Positions 42,111 to 57,600 of a stretch of DNA of 64,000 nucleotides are shown here, piece after piece. The notes under the pieces were generated by a model. That model made no database searches. It worked only from the letters and a program-made list of their open reading frames with translations, and was not told the origin of the DNA. The stretch covers positions 1,117,247 through 1,181,246 of the forward strand of contig NW_020194575.1 in the NCBI RefSeq assembly GCF_002865645.1, read 5' to 3'. The position numbers and the translations under genes are program-made. This DNA comes from Hyaloscypha bicolor E. Its lineage: Eukaryota; Ascomycota; Leotiomycetes; Helotiales; Hyaloscyphaceae. Position 1 is the first letter of the stretch. Every line of letters starts with the position of its first letter.

Positions 42111-45100
42111 GCCCACCATCTGTTGAGACAAGCTTCCCAATTTGTTTTTGATTTCTTGGCTGCTTTTCTAGAGAGCCAGTCCAATCTGCCCAAGTTGTGT
42201 TCCAGAAATCATATCTGCCGAGGGCCAGAACAGATCTCAATCCGTATACACCCCTTTCGTCCCTAATCTGGCTTGCCAAACAGCGAGTTCCACAGAGCCC
42301 ACAAAGAATCTAATCCGTTTCCATTAACCATTATGTCCATTTACGCCAGCTGTATGTACGCCAGTTCCCCATCTATTCGCCTTGTTCGAGAATGTGATTT
42401 TCGGAAAGGGGAGCCGTTTCTTCAAGTGGATCTAATTGGACTTCGGCTTGGATTTCGACGTGGATTTAGGGAATTCTGGTTCGGGATGCTAGGTGCTTCG
42501 TCAGACACTATTTGCAATGTTTATTGTGCTCAAAGACTTACCGGTGGAACAACCACGGGAGGTGCAACTTCAGCTTGGTTACAGACTAGTTCTCGAGCCG
42601 TTACCACCCAAGTGTGTTTGGTGTCTCCCTCACGGGAAGCTGCAGATTGAGGGTTCATATTCGGGGCAAGTGGGGCCTTTGTCGTACAAGCGCTGCAGGA
42701 CTCTTTCTTGGTCTTCTGGGATGGTTTTAGGAGTTGAATTGCGATTCTGGATAGAGTTGCTGGCCAATGTCACTTTTCCCTTGAATCTCGTCGTCCATGA
42801 GCTTCTAGCGTAGCGTCCGCTGTTGCACGCGTGCGCCAATCCTCCAGGGGGTAATTTCCAACGTTCCCCACCATCACTTTGAACAAGAACAGTTCAGTTC
42901 CGGACAAAACACCATAACCCCTAGTTACGCCACAAGTTCGTGTATATTTTACAGTGTATGAACACGGGTGGGCTGTCGAAGAGGTGAACGGCAGCCAAAA
43001 TGCCCAGGAAAGCTTCTCGTCGTTAAGTGCTGTACAGTCAAACATCTTCTTGCGGATTATTAGCTCTGCTACGTCCCTGCCCCGATGCTATACCATACCC
43101 GACACGCTCAGATAATGTAAAACCGCAGAGATATACCCGTCGATTTGAGCGCGTTTTTGATGTCGGTAATTAATGTCACGTGATATCAAACGGACCGGGG
43201 CGAGGATCCCTGAGCGCCGAATCGGGGTACCAGACATCCTGAAGTGCCTGGCACAATTGCAATTCGTTGGATATGTATGGAAATGATGGTATACTATCGC
43301 AAATCGAGTCGATTCGTATCGAGGGTCTTGATTGGGAGGGTATCTCTTCGAGTGTGCCTTGCCAGTCTGCCGAAGCGAAAGATCCGGATGGAGGTGTGGT
43401 TTGGTATTCGAAGAATCCGCAAATCGACGTCGGCGGGTTTGCCAAATGTGCTTCGCCTGCATCATACTCGCAGATATCGTAGGTTCTATATGCAAGTGCT
43501 TTGAGAACTGCAGCGGAGATTCTGACGTGGAGAGAACAGGTCGACCTGTGAACTTCTGGTTTCGATGTGTGGAGATATCTTGACGCGGTCATGTATCTTT
43601 GTTATGGGTGGAAGGCGTGCGAGGTTGGGACTTGTTAGCAGTCTGAAGCTCCTGTTTCCTTCGGTTGGGGCGTCGGAGAACGCTCGTTGGTGCCGGCCCT
43701 TCTTGGTTATGGAGGGGAGGTTTGGGAAGTACTCGACATTTCTACCTCGCACAAGGTGCTACTTGTCTAGGCCTGCTTGCCACTGCCGAAATCATTGGAG
43801 ATAGCTCCTATGCTCAATCGTTGACCTCACTGATTTCTGTCAGCGATGGCTTTATCAACGCGCATAGAAGCCACGAACACCACGTTACTGGAAAGGTCGG
43901 TTCATCATAAGCCTGCTTGAAATCCTTGAGCTATAAAGCCGGTTCGGTCGTCCCGTCATATGGTGTCCCCAGGCTTGGGATGGTGGGATTTCTCTTGTCA
44001 ACACACATTTCGAGCAGGTTGTCATGCCATCTGCAAGTCAATCAGCACAATTTTAAACTTGTACGTTTGCATACTATACAGCTCCCTTTGATGACGCTTC
44101 CAATTATAAGAACGAAAGCTAACTGCTGTCGTCGATTGAAGCTAGCATCGAATTACACGCCATCGGATTGTTGCGTGCCGTGAGAGTGAACAGAGATCTT
44201 GGTGCGTTTCTGTGACTGCTGCCACATTCGACGGCGGGGGTCACTCGGCCACGAGTGCGCGCTTCTGTTTCCATGACTTTGACACAGTTTCGCGATCAAC
44301 CGACTCTCAAACTATTGAATATGTATTCGAGCTTGGTTTTGAGTGGATTGGTACTAGGTGAGGCTGCAAGGACGATCAGAGTCCTCGGCCAAGTATAGGT
44401 GAAGTTGGATACCAAGGAATGGTTCAACGCCCAGGCATGGTCGATGTCCAGGTAGAGTTCGTGGTCAGGTGCATTGTTGGAAAGCCGAGACTGGAGACTG
44501 ATGGACACTCATTTGAAAGGATGCTCTGGAGTTGGCTTCAGGTCAGGTCGCGGATATCCGGTGCAGGTCCTGGAACCAAGGCCTGGCGAACATTGTTTGG
44601 TAGATGGCCAAAAACACGGGCAAGCAGAGGCTCCGCTGGTCGTAGAATCGGACGGCGCATCGGTCGTTGAGGATGTGTGGCAATTTGCAAAATTCCTCAG
44701 TCGAGAAAAGAGGTTGCAAGGAGTGGGAGAGAAGGTGAGAGCGAAAGAGAACGAGGCAAATTTCAGGCTTCACAGACACGGGGCTTCACAGGAGAAGGGT
44801 GCATAGTGGGATCCGCGCCTCATAGATATGGGACTCTCACGTAATTAATGTTTCTTAGCTGCTGCGTCCTCCAGTTTCTTGCACTCGGCACTCTAAGTCT
44901 ATTTTCTCTTCTTATCAGGAGAACAAACCTTCTTCAGTGGTCTCTCTGGGGTATGCGACAACTTTCACTCGACTCATAATCCCGTGACATTTGAGCAAGA
45001 CTTGAACTCACCTAACGAGATTCCAGCCCACCATATGCAGCCCACCATAGGAATATGCAGCCCACCCACACGCTGAGACATTCGCCAGATTGGGGCAGCG

Positions 45101-47270
45101 AAGATGCTGGGACGGCGGAGAGGAAAGCCACCCGAGCGCTTGCTTATGGTTTCACCTAGCCGGATCAGGCAGTAACTCCGTGTTCCGCGCAGGGGACGGT
45201 CTTTATGTTCCGAAAAGGGTTTAGATCCCAGGGATTGAAATGATTGGCAAACGATTCAAGTTCAACCTCACTCCCTCAATGCATCCATCACCAACGAGCA
45301 GCGACAACGCGGCACACCATTCGGCGGCTTCGGGAGAAAGGCAGAGCACTCATCGAGTCCCAAATGTGCGCAACCATCATCACGGGTTGAGTGCCACTTC
45401 AGCGTGTTAGCTCGCCGCGTCCCCAGTATTTCAGGGCTCGCCCGAAATTTTCAGGCAAGGCCAACGCTGCAGGGCTTGCTTCGGTCGGCAGTCCGGGTTC
45501 AGCAGAAATCCATCTCTGACAGGATCTTTAACAAAGACAGCCGCATTGAGTCGCTTGTTACGGGCTCGAGTAGAAGTGCGAATGACTGAGCTTGAAATCC
45601 AAGGTGTGAAAACGTTTCCGATGTCTCCGATCATGACTGAACGGTTACAAAGTTACAATTGCAGAGTGGTGTGATTTCTGGAATGTCTCGTACGTATGAG
45701 AATCATACCGTAGGATACTGGGAAGGAAACTGTTGCCGGGATCAGCCCCCAGAGCCTCAGAGGCTTTTGCGCGTTTGACCACTCGTCGAGACTCGTGTTG
45801 ATGCTCCTCTCCGAGGGCAATGGGCTCACTTACTATCTGCTCGGGTAATTATCACTTCGGTTGTGTATCACATGAAGTGTCACCAATCTTCGGTGCAAGT
45901 TTCTTCAGGGTGGGGGGGAGAACTCACTCATCCTTGGTGCCCGAGCACCAAACAAATTTGAAAACGATGGGGCGAACCTCGAATCGCAAGCCTCACAGCG
46001 TAAGGGCGTCGCTGAAGCCTGCAAAGCCTGCAGCGCCTGCCTGAGCGTGAGAGGCCTCACCGATGACCACGAAAACGGACGGCAATAATATCCTTCAGAC
46101 CTACGCAGCGTAAGATACTTCTGAGGGCAATTTTCAGGAGATCGGCAACAACTGACAAATAGCGCTTGTTCGTGCGACAAAGTCTCCGAAAACGCACAAC
46201 GCGGAACAGCGTCAAGTTGCTCACAATACTGGAGGCATTCTCTCCGCATCCCTGCACACCTGTAGTAAATTTCACTGGTTGAGCCGTCAAAAAGCACAAA
46301 CGATTTCACAGCGGTGATTGGGAGAAGTGCACATTCCCGTTACACGAAGGGTCGCGTTCCCTTACATTTGATTCGCAGTACTTTTGAGCATGCATTGTGA
46401 GCCACTACTGGCACGTGATTTTACCTCACCCTTCTTGGATGAGATTAATTTGATCTACAAATGGGGGAAAGGATTTTCTGGGCTGCCCCTGTCTGTCCTC
46501 AAACTGAAAAGGCAGCTCACGTCTTGTGGCTTCCAACCTGAGCTGTTGACGGCCAGTTTGTCCAGACTCCAGACTGATCTCTTGGCGATGGCTATCGATA
46601 AATCCTACAGACACTCGAGCACTCCCTTTTCGGCAGGATCCAGCTGTCTTGAGCACGAGGCTGGGGAAGAGGTTGTCTCGAGTTGAAATGGCCCCAATTT
46701 TGCATCGTATGCTGCAGGGAGGGGTTGGGAAAGCAAAAAATCTGCCTGTCGACTTTTGACAGCCATTTTTCGCTTCTACGAAAGCGCGCGGCGTTGAAAA
46801 CCGTCCATCTGCCAAAATGCGAGGAACACCAAAATCGCTACATTTAGAAAATCACACCAAATCTCAATAGAACGCCCGAAACTCCTCAAAAGTGCTTTAC
46901 ATAATAAAAAAGAAGCAGATCTAACTTTGGCGAAAGTTTATAATAATAGAATATAAGGCGGAATTATGAGAATTTTTGTAATGCAGCATTAAAATCGCGC
47001 CCGTCCTCGCTTAGCGAGTTGGACGGATTTCAATGCCGCGCGCTTTTGTATGACACAGATTGCTACCCCTGTGCCACCTAACGTGCAAAAGCTGTGGCAT
47101 TCCAAATAAAGCTGAAGCCCGAACCTTCGCCTTTGATAGGTCTGGCCGCCATACTCGGTGAACTGGAATGGGCGTGGAGAAGCTAGGTGTAATTGGTCAG
47201 GTACGATTATTCTTGCTCACGATTCCCCAGACAGCATTCCTCCATTGAGGCATTTAAGAACACTCACTCT
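42111..47270. other. gene-poor stretch with possible gene relics
   Basis: About 5 kb with no intact gene. Open pieces at 43267-43482 (reading DPDGGVVWYSKNPQIDVGG) and 44474-44806 look protein-like but short, and cannot be joined into a model. They may be decayed gene fragments. Composition is ordinary until the sharp change near 47270. Confidence 0.4.
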
Positions 47271-50200
47271 TTTAAGAAGCAAATTCTGTTCCTTTACTAC
47301 TTTTAATAGTAATTAAACCACATATTTTAATACAATTGATTCAAAACAATAATAATTAATATTTTAAAGTTTAAAAAATATAATAATATATCTATTTTTA
47401 AAAGAAAATATATAATAGATATATATAAGCAAATATTAAATATTATAGATTTGGTTTCTTATTTTGGGTATTACTTATATTAGAATTATATGAATTATAC
47501 TAGATTATATTTCTTAATTAAGTAAAGAGCTATTAATTAGTCTTTTATTAAAATTACTTCTTAGAATTAATTATATTTATAAGTATTATTTTATAGCTTA
47601 TTCATTTTAATTACTCATATATTACTTTATTATTATTAGTTTACTAGTAATATATAGTACTATTATATATTCGTGGAATACTATTTGTATTAATTAGTAA
47701 AGTTATTATTTAGAAGTAAGAATTATAGTATTATAGTATTAATATATAATCCCTAAATCTGCTAATCCTAAAGGAGTCTAGTCTACTAGTCGAGTTACTA
47801 ATAAAATACGAGATTATATAACTATATCTCGTATTCCATATCCTATTACTTATATCCTATTACCTATATCCCGTATTCTATATCCCGTAATTATATACGT
47901 AACTCCCAAAGAAATAGCTATACTAATACTAGAAACTCTCTAAAAAACGCAAAAAATAGGGTTTTTTTCTAATTATATACAAATTCCCTAATCCGGCCTA
48001 GTACCAGATTTCCCAAATACTCTATATATTTATATTACTTCTAAGGTTTTAGTTATATACTAAAAGCCGCAGCCTTTTATATATAACTTTCCCTCTTATA
48101 ATATTCTCTTATTTCATATATCTATTTCCTATCTTATTTATACTTAACCTATTTCTCTATATCTAATTATATGATATTCATATTAATTAGGTACTTGAGG
48201 GCATTTATTAGCTTTAATTTCGTTATAGAATTAGCAGGATTCAATTCTTTCTTAATCTATTTAACTTCTATAATTTCTTATTATTTATATATCTAGTAGA
48301 AGTATATTATATTAATTATTAAATGCTTTTCTCAAGTAATTCCCAATTTAATAAGACATTTATATAATAACTTCGAATTTATATAGACTACTAGTAATAG
48401 TTTTATTTCTAGTACTTTATTAATTATAGATTTAACTAAAGCGCCTATATTAAAGCTATAAGCTATATTATAGAGTTCCGAAACTAGAATACTTCTAGTA
48501 ATTCTCTTGTATTTAGTAAAGAACTAGTAAATAATATTAGTATATCTAGTTCTATTTACTAGAACTAGAATATATCTAATTTAAGAGAAAAGATCTCTAT
48601 TATTTGCAAATAAAGCATTTATAAAAATAATTAAATATAAGAACTTCTTTACTAGCTTTATAAATCTTAGTTCTCTAGTAATATTTTTAATTTACTATTA
48701 AATATACTTATTAAGTGCCTTTATATTAGTTTCCGAGGGTTTAATAACTTGAGTAATAATTAATAGGTTATATAAAGCTTCTAGTTAATAGACTAATATA
48801 ATATATATTTCTCTAGTATATTAGGTAATATATTAGTTCTTAATAAGGAAATCTTAATAAATAGTATTCTTACTACTTATAATAGTAATATTTTTTATAG
48901 AAATAATATCTTTATTAAACTTGAGATTATAGTTAGAAATAAGATATTTATACTTTTTAGCTAAGAATTTAGTTTTATAAAGCTTTAGTTATTCTGCTTT
49001 TATAAAATAATTAATTCTAATAAATAGAGTATTATTAGTTTAAAGGCTAATAATTCCGAAGAGTTATTTACTATAGAAAAAGCAAGAATTATAAGTTAAC
49101 TATTTTATAGAAAGCTTATTAATATAATAGGAATAGTAAGTCTTAAACTAGTAGTTTCTAGCTTCTAATATATTATATAATAGTTTTATAACTTTTAGAA
49201 CCGAATTATTATTTAGATTTAGCTTTCTAGTAAGCTTATAAAATAAGTTAATATAAAAATTATAATTAAATAAAATTATTAATTAGATATAAGCTTACGA
49301 GATATTATATAAATATAGCTCTATAATATCTATTATTATAGTAGTAATACTAAGGATAATTCTCTGGCTAATATATTAAATAATAAGTAATTATATTAAT
49401 ATTATATATTTCTTATTATTATTATAAGCCTAGATAACTAGTCTTAATTTCTTAAGCTCTCTCTTTATATTCTTATTCTTAATCTTATTAATAAACCGGG
49501 AATTAAAAATATATACTTTCTTTAATACCTGAAATCTAAAAGTAACTTTAAATATACTTTTTTCTAAAAGGCTAGTAATTTTAACTTAATAGAAGTTCTT
49601 ATATAAGTTATTATCCTATAGAAATACTATAAAATCCGGGTTTTTATAAGAGTATTCTCTATTATATTTTAGTAAAATAGCGGGAATAATAAGAGAAATT
49701 ATACCTGTATTATCTTTAGCCTTATTATAAAGTTCGGAAATAGATTTATATTCGGGGCTATTAATAATAACCTTAATATCCCCTATATAAAAGAGCTTTA
49801 TAGAGATTAAATAAAAGATAGTATTATTATATAATAGAACTAGTATATAGTTCTTTCTATTAATAGCTACTAGCTTATATGGCCTATTCTAATTATTAGA
49901 TTAATTAGTATTTTCTTTATATTATATAAGAATATCTGAATTCAAGAAAAGTTTATAAATATTAGTAATACTAGAACTATTTCGGGTATTTAGGGTATTT
50001 ATAATCTAGTATCTAGCTTAAAGCTTCTAAATTTCTATTATTACCTTTTTAAGTACTACTAATTACTATAATATAATTAGTAATAAGGTATTATATTTAG
50101 TTATTTAAGGTAAAATACTATAAACCAAAAGAGTTAAAATAATACTATTAGGTCTAGTAAAATTATTAATAGCCTTAAAGGCTATTTAAAGTATAATATT

Positions 50201-53039
50201 CTTATTAATTCTATTAATTTCGTTTATAATAATAAAATAAGTATATTAAATTAGGCTATAATAATATTTTATAATTCTAATAGAATTATAAGCTTTTACG
50301 GGAATAATTTTAATCTTAGTTCTTATAGTATTTATAAACTAAATAAACTTCTTACTAGTAAACTACTTTCTAGTATCTGCTATAATCTAATTAAAAGGGC
50401 CTAAATAAGTATTAATCTAATACTACTTTAGGGTATTTCAAGTATATAATATACTAATATTTTAAAGCTATTAGCCGGCTTAATATTAAGTGCCTTTATT
50501 AATAATATAAAGTATAAGCTTACCGGAAATATAGAAAATATTAATAATAATAGAGTAGTTAAAGCTAATATTATCTCTTAGGTTAAACTTAAATTATTTT
50601 AGTAATTATTCGAATTTCTAGTATTACTTATAGTACTTTATAAGATACTTAAGGGCTTTTATATTAATATTATAGCCTGCTTATTCTAATATATTTCGGA
50701 ACTTACTAATAGATAAGTAACTAAAATAGTAATATAGATATTATAATTTGACTTTTATAAAAAAGCAAGAATTATAAATAAAGAACTCGGAAATAAAGCT
50801 TTATAAAATAGTATTTCAAAATAGAAAGAAATATTTAAAATATTATATTATAAATATAAAACATTTATAAGAAATAATAAAATAATTAATAAGATTATTA
50901 AAGTAGATCCCTAGCTTATCTATATTAGCTAAGCTAAGTAGAAATAGAGTCTTTATAGATATAATATAAAATTATACTTATCTAATTAGTATTCTTATTA
51001 TTATAGATCTAATAGAAAATATAAATCCGATACTAAATTAGATATTAACTTAATCTTTAGTAATTTTATTAAGTTTAATACTATTATTAGTCTATTATAA
51101 AGCTTGGAATTAGTTAGAACTAGTAATTAAGAATCTAGAGGCTCTGGTATTAATTATAACTCTATAAAAATAATAAATATTATATTTTAATATATTATTA
51201 ACTATAAATATCTGGGTATTCTCTATCTATTTAGTAAGCTCTAAAATATAGTTTTCGCCTATTATCTAGTATATAAGAGAAAGAGATATGAGATTATTTA
51301 TAAAAGTATTAGTTATAGAAATAATAAAAGCAGGAGCTATAAAAGTAGCTAAGAAGCTCTTAATAGAAATAAAATAGAAATTAGAGTAATATTTTTCTTC
51401 TTTATTTATTTCTGCTAGTAAGACTTTAAAAGTATTACTTACTAGTTTATTCTTATTACTTTTATTATTCTCTTTTTCTTTAAATTTAGTAATATACTAT
51501 ATATAAGTATTACTAAAGCATTTATTAAAGTTATAGGTATTTCGAGATCTAAATTAGTAAAGATTTCTATTCTTAAATTAAGCCTTTTTAGCCTCTTATT
51601 TCTTTAGTATATACTTTTATAAGTAGTATTCGGGTCTCTTATATATAAAATATAACTTCGGAGTATAATTATTATAATTACGGGACTTAAAGTAATTATT
51701 ACAGATTCCAAAGTTATGGCTAGGTCTATATTAATAATTTCCGGATAAATAGTAGTTTAGAGAGTTTTGAGAATAGTATTTTTAATTAGTAAAGAGAATC
51801 TAGGCATTAATCTATTATTTCTTCTTATAAATAGTAATAGATAATTAGAGCTTATTAATAAGCTAGCCGAGATTATTAGAAGAGTTCGAGACTATATATT
51901 AGTATACTAGTAAGCTTTAATAAGAGATAATAATCTTATTATATAGGAATTTAGTAATTTATAAAATAGAAGTAAGGCTATATTATAATTTATATAGGTT
52001 ATTAATTAGTATTTAAACAAGCTCGAATATTATCTTTTTAGGATCTTTTACTATTATAATTACTAAGATAATAGTGTTTTATTTATTTAAATTTCAATAA
52101 TAGTAACCGGGGCCTTTAAAAAAACTATAAATATTTATATAAGCTTCTTTATATATATATTAAGAGAGCTAGTTATTATAGAAATAGTTTTATACTAGTT
52201 TCTTTAATATAATAGGAAAAGCTCTTACTAATGCCTTTTCTAAGAGCTTTATATATTAGTAAATATCTAGGAAAATAGTAAGTTTTTAGTTAAAACTATT
52301 ATTAGTTCTATTATATTTCTATATCTTAGTATATATCTTTACTATTTCCCTAATAAGCTTTCTAGTAATAATAATAGGAATTAACTAGATATCCTTCGGG
52401 TATAATAGATCTAGTAGTAATAATAAAAGTAAAAGTAGTAAATAGCCTTAATTCGGAGAAAGTAAATAAATACCTTAATTTAACTAGCTAGTTAACTAAG
52501 AATACTTAGTTCCCTTTTATTTAGTTTCCTCTAGAGTAAGATAAACTAATATAATAGATTTCTTTAGAAAATCTATTTTAATTAGGCTATTTTTAATAAT
52601 ATTAGCTTTATACTAAATATATATTATTTCCTCCTAAATAATATTAAATAGAAACTATATTATAATAAAGTATATATAATTTTATTTAATATAGATACTA
52701 TTATACTAAAGATATTTTCAAAGAATTTATAGTTTAGTATAGCTATATTAACTAAGGTTATATTACTAAAGTTCTTGAAATTATTCTTAAATAGATCCTA
52801 TAAGTTCTTATTAGAAGTTCTATATAAGATATACTAATATAGCTTAGTATTTAGATATTCCCGAAAATTTGCCTTTATAGTATTATTAGTATTAATTCTA
52901 TTCTTTTATTTCTTAATTAACTTCTTTCCTTTTTTATTATCTATACTAAATCAAGTTTAGTCTCTTCCTAGTATATATATATAGTTTATAGTAAGAGATA
53001 TTTAAAGGTAAGGTAATTCGTAATAGATTTATAAAAAGG

Positions 53040-53975
53040 GTTTAGTAGTAAAGATATCCAGATACCTGGTTTAGATACCTGGTTTAGATACCAGATATCT
53101 AGTTCAGATACCTAGTTAAGATACCAGATACCTGGTTTAGATACCTAATTAAGATACTAGATATCTAGTAATTAAGATACCAGATACCTGATTTAGATAC
53201 CAGATACCTAGTAAGGTATTAAAGTAAATATTTCGCCCTTAAATATTTCGTCTATAACGAGAAATTTAGGAAGTAAAATATTATAATTCCGGAAGAATCT
53301 AAAGCTTAAAGAACTCAATTTAATAGTAAAATCAAAGTAGTAGTTAAAGAGCTTTAAGAGTATATATAGGGTATATATTCCGGAGAGAGAATCCTATAAA
53401 TACGGATATTATATAAGTAGAAAAGATAATTTTTAAGAAGATAGTCTTAGGGCCAAAAGAAGTTAGTTTTAAAGAATAATAGAAGTTAAATAGATAAATA
53501 AATAGTTAAATAGCTAACCGCTTATTAATTAGCAAGAGCTAGTATTTTCTTCTTAGGCTACTAAATACTTTTTCGGAGTTAATAGTAATTCTTTTCTTTA
53601 ACTAGAAGTAAACTACTTGTCTTAGGCTACTAAATGCTTTTCCGACTAGCTAGGTCTTCCTCTAATCTATAAGTACTAACTAATTAGTATTAGTTTACTA
53701 GTAATATATAATACTATTATATAGGTATAGAAGTGCTATTTATATATAGTTAGTAAAGTTATTATTTAGAAATAAGAATTATAGTATTATAATATTAATA
53801 TATAATCCCTAAATTTACTAAGCCTAAAGAAGTCTAGTCTATTAGTCGAGTTACTAATAGAACGCGAGATTATATAACTATATCTCGTATTTTATATCCC
53901 GTTATTTATATTCTATTACCTATATTTCATATCCTATATTTATATATATAACTTCTAAAGAAATAGCTATACTAA
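53040..53975 (-). repeat. long terminal repeat of element 1 (5' LTR)
   Basis: About 0.93 kb that is matched in inverted orientation by 60.93-61.77 kb (shared blocks around AATCAAAGTAGTAGTTAAAGAGC and its complement, and around TAACCGCTTATTAATTAG). It includes the tandem GATACCTGGTTTA-type units at 53044-53215. Confidence 0.65.
53044..53215 (+). repeat. short tandem repeats inside the LTR
   Basis: Repeated units of about 14 bp of the type GATACCTGGTTTA / GATACCAGATACCTG, degenerate. The complementary form occurs at about 61640-61710 in the other LTR. Confidence 0.7.
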
Positions 53976-54699
53976 TACTTTTTATAAATTTATCTTTTTT
54001 ATAAATTATAATACCTTAAACTAGATATAAGTCTATAAAATATATAATAATAGAACTTACTATAATAAATAATTTCTTTATTAGATTTATTTAATCTAAT
54101 TATTTTATATTTATAAAAAAAAATTTCAAGAAAATAATAATAAAATAGAAATATGGAATTAATCTAAATACTATTATAATATAAGAGATATTCGAGTTTT
54201 TAAATACTAAGCTATTTTAATATATTTTTTATAAAATAGTTAATAATAATTTTTAAGAACTATTTAGATATAACTTTAAAAACTTTATTTATTAAAGGAA
54301 CTTTAATAAGTTTAAACTCCCGAAAATACTATATCTATATAAGATTCTTTAATATAGTAATATATATATATAATTAAATACTAGTGCTTTTATTATTATA
54401 ACTATTTTATTTTTTATTATTAAGGAAAATATATAATATATTTAAATAAATAAAAATCTATTAATAACTAAACTAGATCTTATAAAGAAATTAATTCTAT
54501 TAGGCTTTATTACTTTTATAAAAAACAAGTACCTAGAACCTATTATCTTTAATATTTTTATATTACTATTATTATTTCCTTTTTTATTATTATATTTTAT
54601 ATCTTTACTAAATTTATATACTAGTATAAAATCTTTAGAAATAAATAGTATATTTCTATTAGTTCTATTACTATTATTATAACTATATTCAAATACTTT

Positions 54700-57600
54700 C
54701 TAATTATTTTCTTTATCTTTAATTATAAAACTTATTAGAGAAATTACTAAAATTTATATTAAAGAATAAAAGTATAATAAATCTAATAATAATTTTAATT
54801 ATAAATTTACTATTTTCCTTAATATTTACTAATATATAGAGTTTTTATAAAAGATACTAATATAAGCTTTTTTTACTATACTAAAAAAACTAGCTCTTTT
54901 AATATATATATAAAAAGGCTTATATTAATATTTATAGCTTCTTTAAAAGCCCTGGATTTAAATATCGAAATTTAAATAAATAAAATACTATTATATTAGC
55001 TTTTATAATAGCTAAATTCCCGGGGAAAAATAATATTTGAGATTATTTAATTACTAATTAATAAATTATATTAATTATAATATAATTTTATATCTAATTT
55101 ATAAAATACCGAATTCTTTTATAATAAAATTATTATTTCTTATTAAAATTCCCGGATATATAAATATATAATCTCAGATTCTTTTATAAATCTCGGCTAA
55201 CTTATTAATAAGCTCTAGTTATCTATTACTATATATAAGAGTAAATAATAAGCTAATTCTGAAATCTTTTTTACTAATTAATAATATTATTTTTAGAATT
55301 CTCTAAACTATTATTTTTCCGGAAATTATTAATATAAATCTAGCTATAACTTCGGAACCTGTAATAATTACTTTAAGTTTTATAATTATAATAATTATAT
55401 TTTAAAATCGTGTTTTATATATAAGAAACCCGAATACTACTTATAAAAGCATATACCAAAGAAATAAGAGGCTAAAAATACTTGATTTAGAAATAGAAAT
55501 ATCTATTAGTTTAAATCCCGAAATACTTATAACTTTAATAAATACTTTAATAATACTTATATATAATATATTACTAAAGCTAAAGGCAAAAAAAGTAATA
55601 AAAGTAATAAGAACAAATTAGTAAATAATACTTTTAAAGCTTTACTAGTAGAAATAAATAAAGAAAAAAAATACTATTTAGATTTCTACTTTATTTTAAT
55701 TAAAAGCTTTTTAGCTATTTTTATTACTCTTATTTTACTAATAACTATAATTAATATTCTCGTAAATAACCTTTTTTCTCTTTTTCTTATATATTAAATA
55801 ATAGGTAAAAACTATATCTTAGAGTTTATTAAATTCTTAATAGAAAATATTTAGACTTTTATAATTAATACCAGAGCCTCTAAATATTTAATTACTAGTT
55901 TTAACTAATTCTAAGCTCTATAATAGACTAGTAATAGTATTAAACTTAATAAAATTACTAAAGATTAAATTAATATTTAGTTTAATATTAGATTTATATT
56001 TTTTATTAGATCTATAATAGTAAATATACTAATTAGATAAGTATAATTATATATTATATCTTTAAAGATTCTATTTTTATTTAGCTTAGCTAATATAAAT
56101 AAGCTAGAGATTTACTTTAATAATTTTATTAATTATTTTATTACTTTTACCGGAAACTATATATTTATAATATAATATTTCAAATACTTTTTCTTATTTT
56201 AAAATACTATATTATAAGGCTTTATTTCCGAATTCTTTATTTATAATTCCTGCTTTTTTATAAAAGTCGAATTATAATATCTATATTATTAATTTAGCTA
56301 TTTATTTATTAATAAACTCCGGAATATATTGGAATAAATAGGCTATAATATTAATATAAAGGCCTTTAAATATCTTATAAAATATTAGAAATAATATTAG
56401 AAATATAACTAATTATTTAAATAATTCAAGTTTAATCTAAAAAATAATATTAGCTTTAATTATTTTATTATTATTAATATTTTCTATATTTTTAGTAAGT
56501 TTATACTTTATATTATTAATAAAGGCACTTGATATTAAACCAGCTAATAGCTCTGGAATATTAGTATAATATATATCTAGAATATATTTAAATAATACTA
56601 GATTAATAATTATTTAGGCTTCTCTAATTAGATTATAGTAAATACTAGAAAGTAGTTTACTAGTAAGAAATTTATTTAGCTTATAAATATTATAGAAACT
56701 AAGGTTAAGATTATTTCTATAAAAGCTTATAACTTTATTAAAATTATAAAATACTATTATAGCCCGATCTAATATACTTATTTTATTATTATAGCTAAAG
56801 TTAATAGAATTAATAAAAATACCATATTTTAAATAGCTTTTGAGGCTATTAATAACTTTATAGAATCTAATAATATTATTTTAACTTTCTTAATTTATAG
56901 TATTTTACCTTAAATAACTAAATATAATATTTTATTATTTATTATATTATAGTAATTAGTAGTATTTAAGAAAGTAATAATAGAAATTCAAAAGCTTTAA
57001 GCTAGATATTAAATTATAAATGCTTTAAATACCCAAAATGGTTTTAGTATTATTAATATTTATAAATTATTCTTGAATTTAAATATTTTTATTTAATATA
57101 AAGAAAATACTAGTTAATCTAATAATTAGAATAAACTATATAAGCTAGTAGCTATTAATAGAAAGAACTATATATTAGCTTTATTATATAATAATACTAT
57201 CTTTTATTTAATTTCTATAAAGCCCTTTTATATAAGAAATATTAAGGTTATTACTAATAGCTCCGAATCTAAATCTATTTCCGAATTTTATAATAAAGCT
57301 AAAAATAATACGAGTATAATTTCTCTTACTATTTCTGCTATTCTATTAAAATATAATAAAGAATACTCTTATAAGAACCCTAATATTATAATATTTCTAT
57401 AAAATAATAATTTATATAAGAATTTCTACTAAGTTAAAATTATTAGCTTCCTAAAAAAAAGATATATTTAAGATTATTTCTAAATCTTAGATATTAAAAA
57501 AGATATATATTTTTAATTCCCGGTTTATTAATAAGATTAAAAATAAGAATACAGAAAGAGAGCTTAAAAAATTAAGACTAGTTATTTAAGCTTATAATAA

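Larger units (their letters stand above)
47630..53975 (-). mobile_element. Ty1/Copia element 1, minus strand, RIP-degraded
   Basis: Two direct copies of LTR sequence lie about 6 kb apart: a block at 47680-47790 and one at 53740-53850 share TTATTATTTAGAA, AATATATAATCCCTAAAT and TAGTCGAGTTACTAATA. On the minus strand, order from right to left is LTR, gag, protease, and an RNase H relic near 48.2-48.4 kb next to the left LTR. The protease relic (minus strand, 51157-51137) reads AATACCAGAGCCTCT, i.e. NTRAS in place of DTGAS. No frame is intact. Confidence 0.75.
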
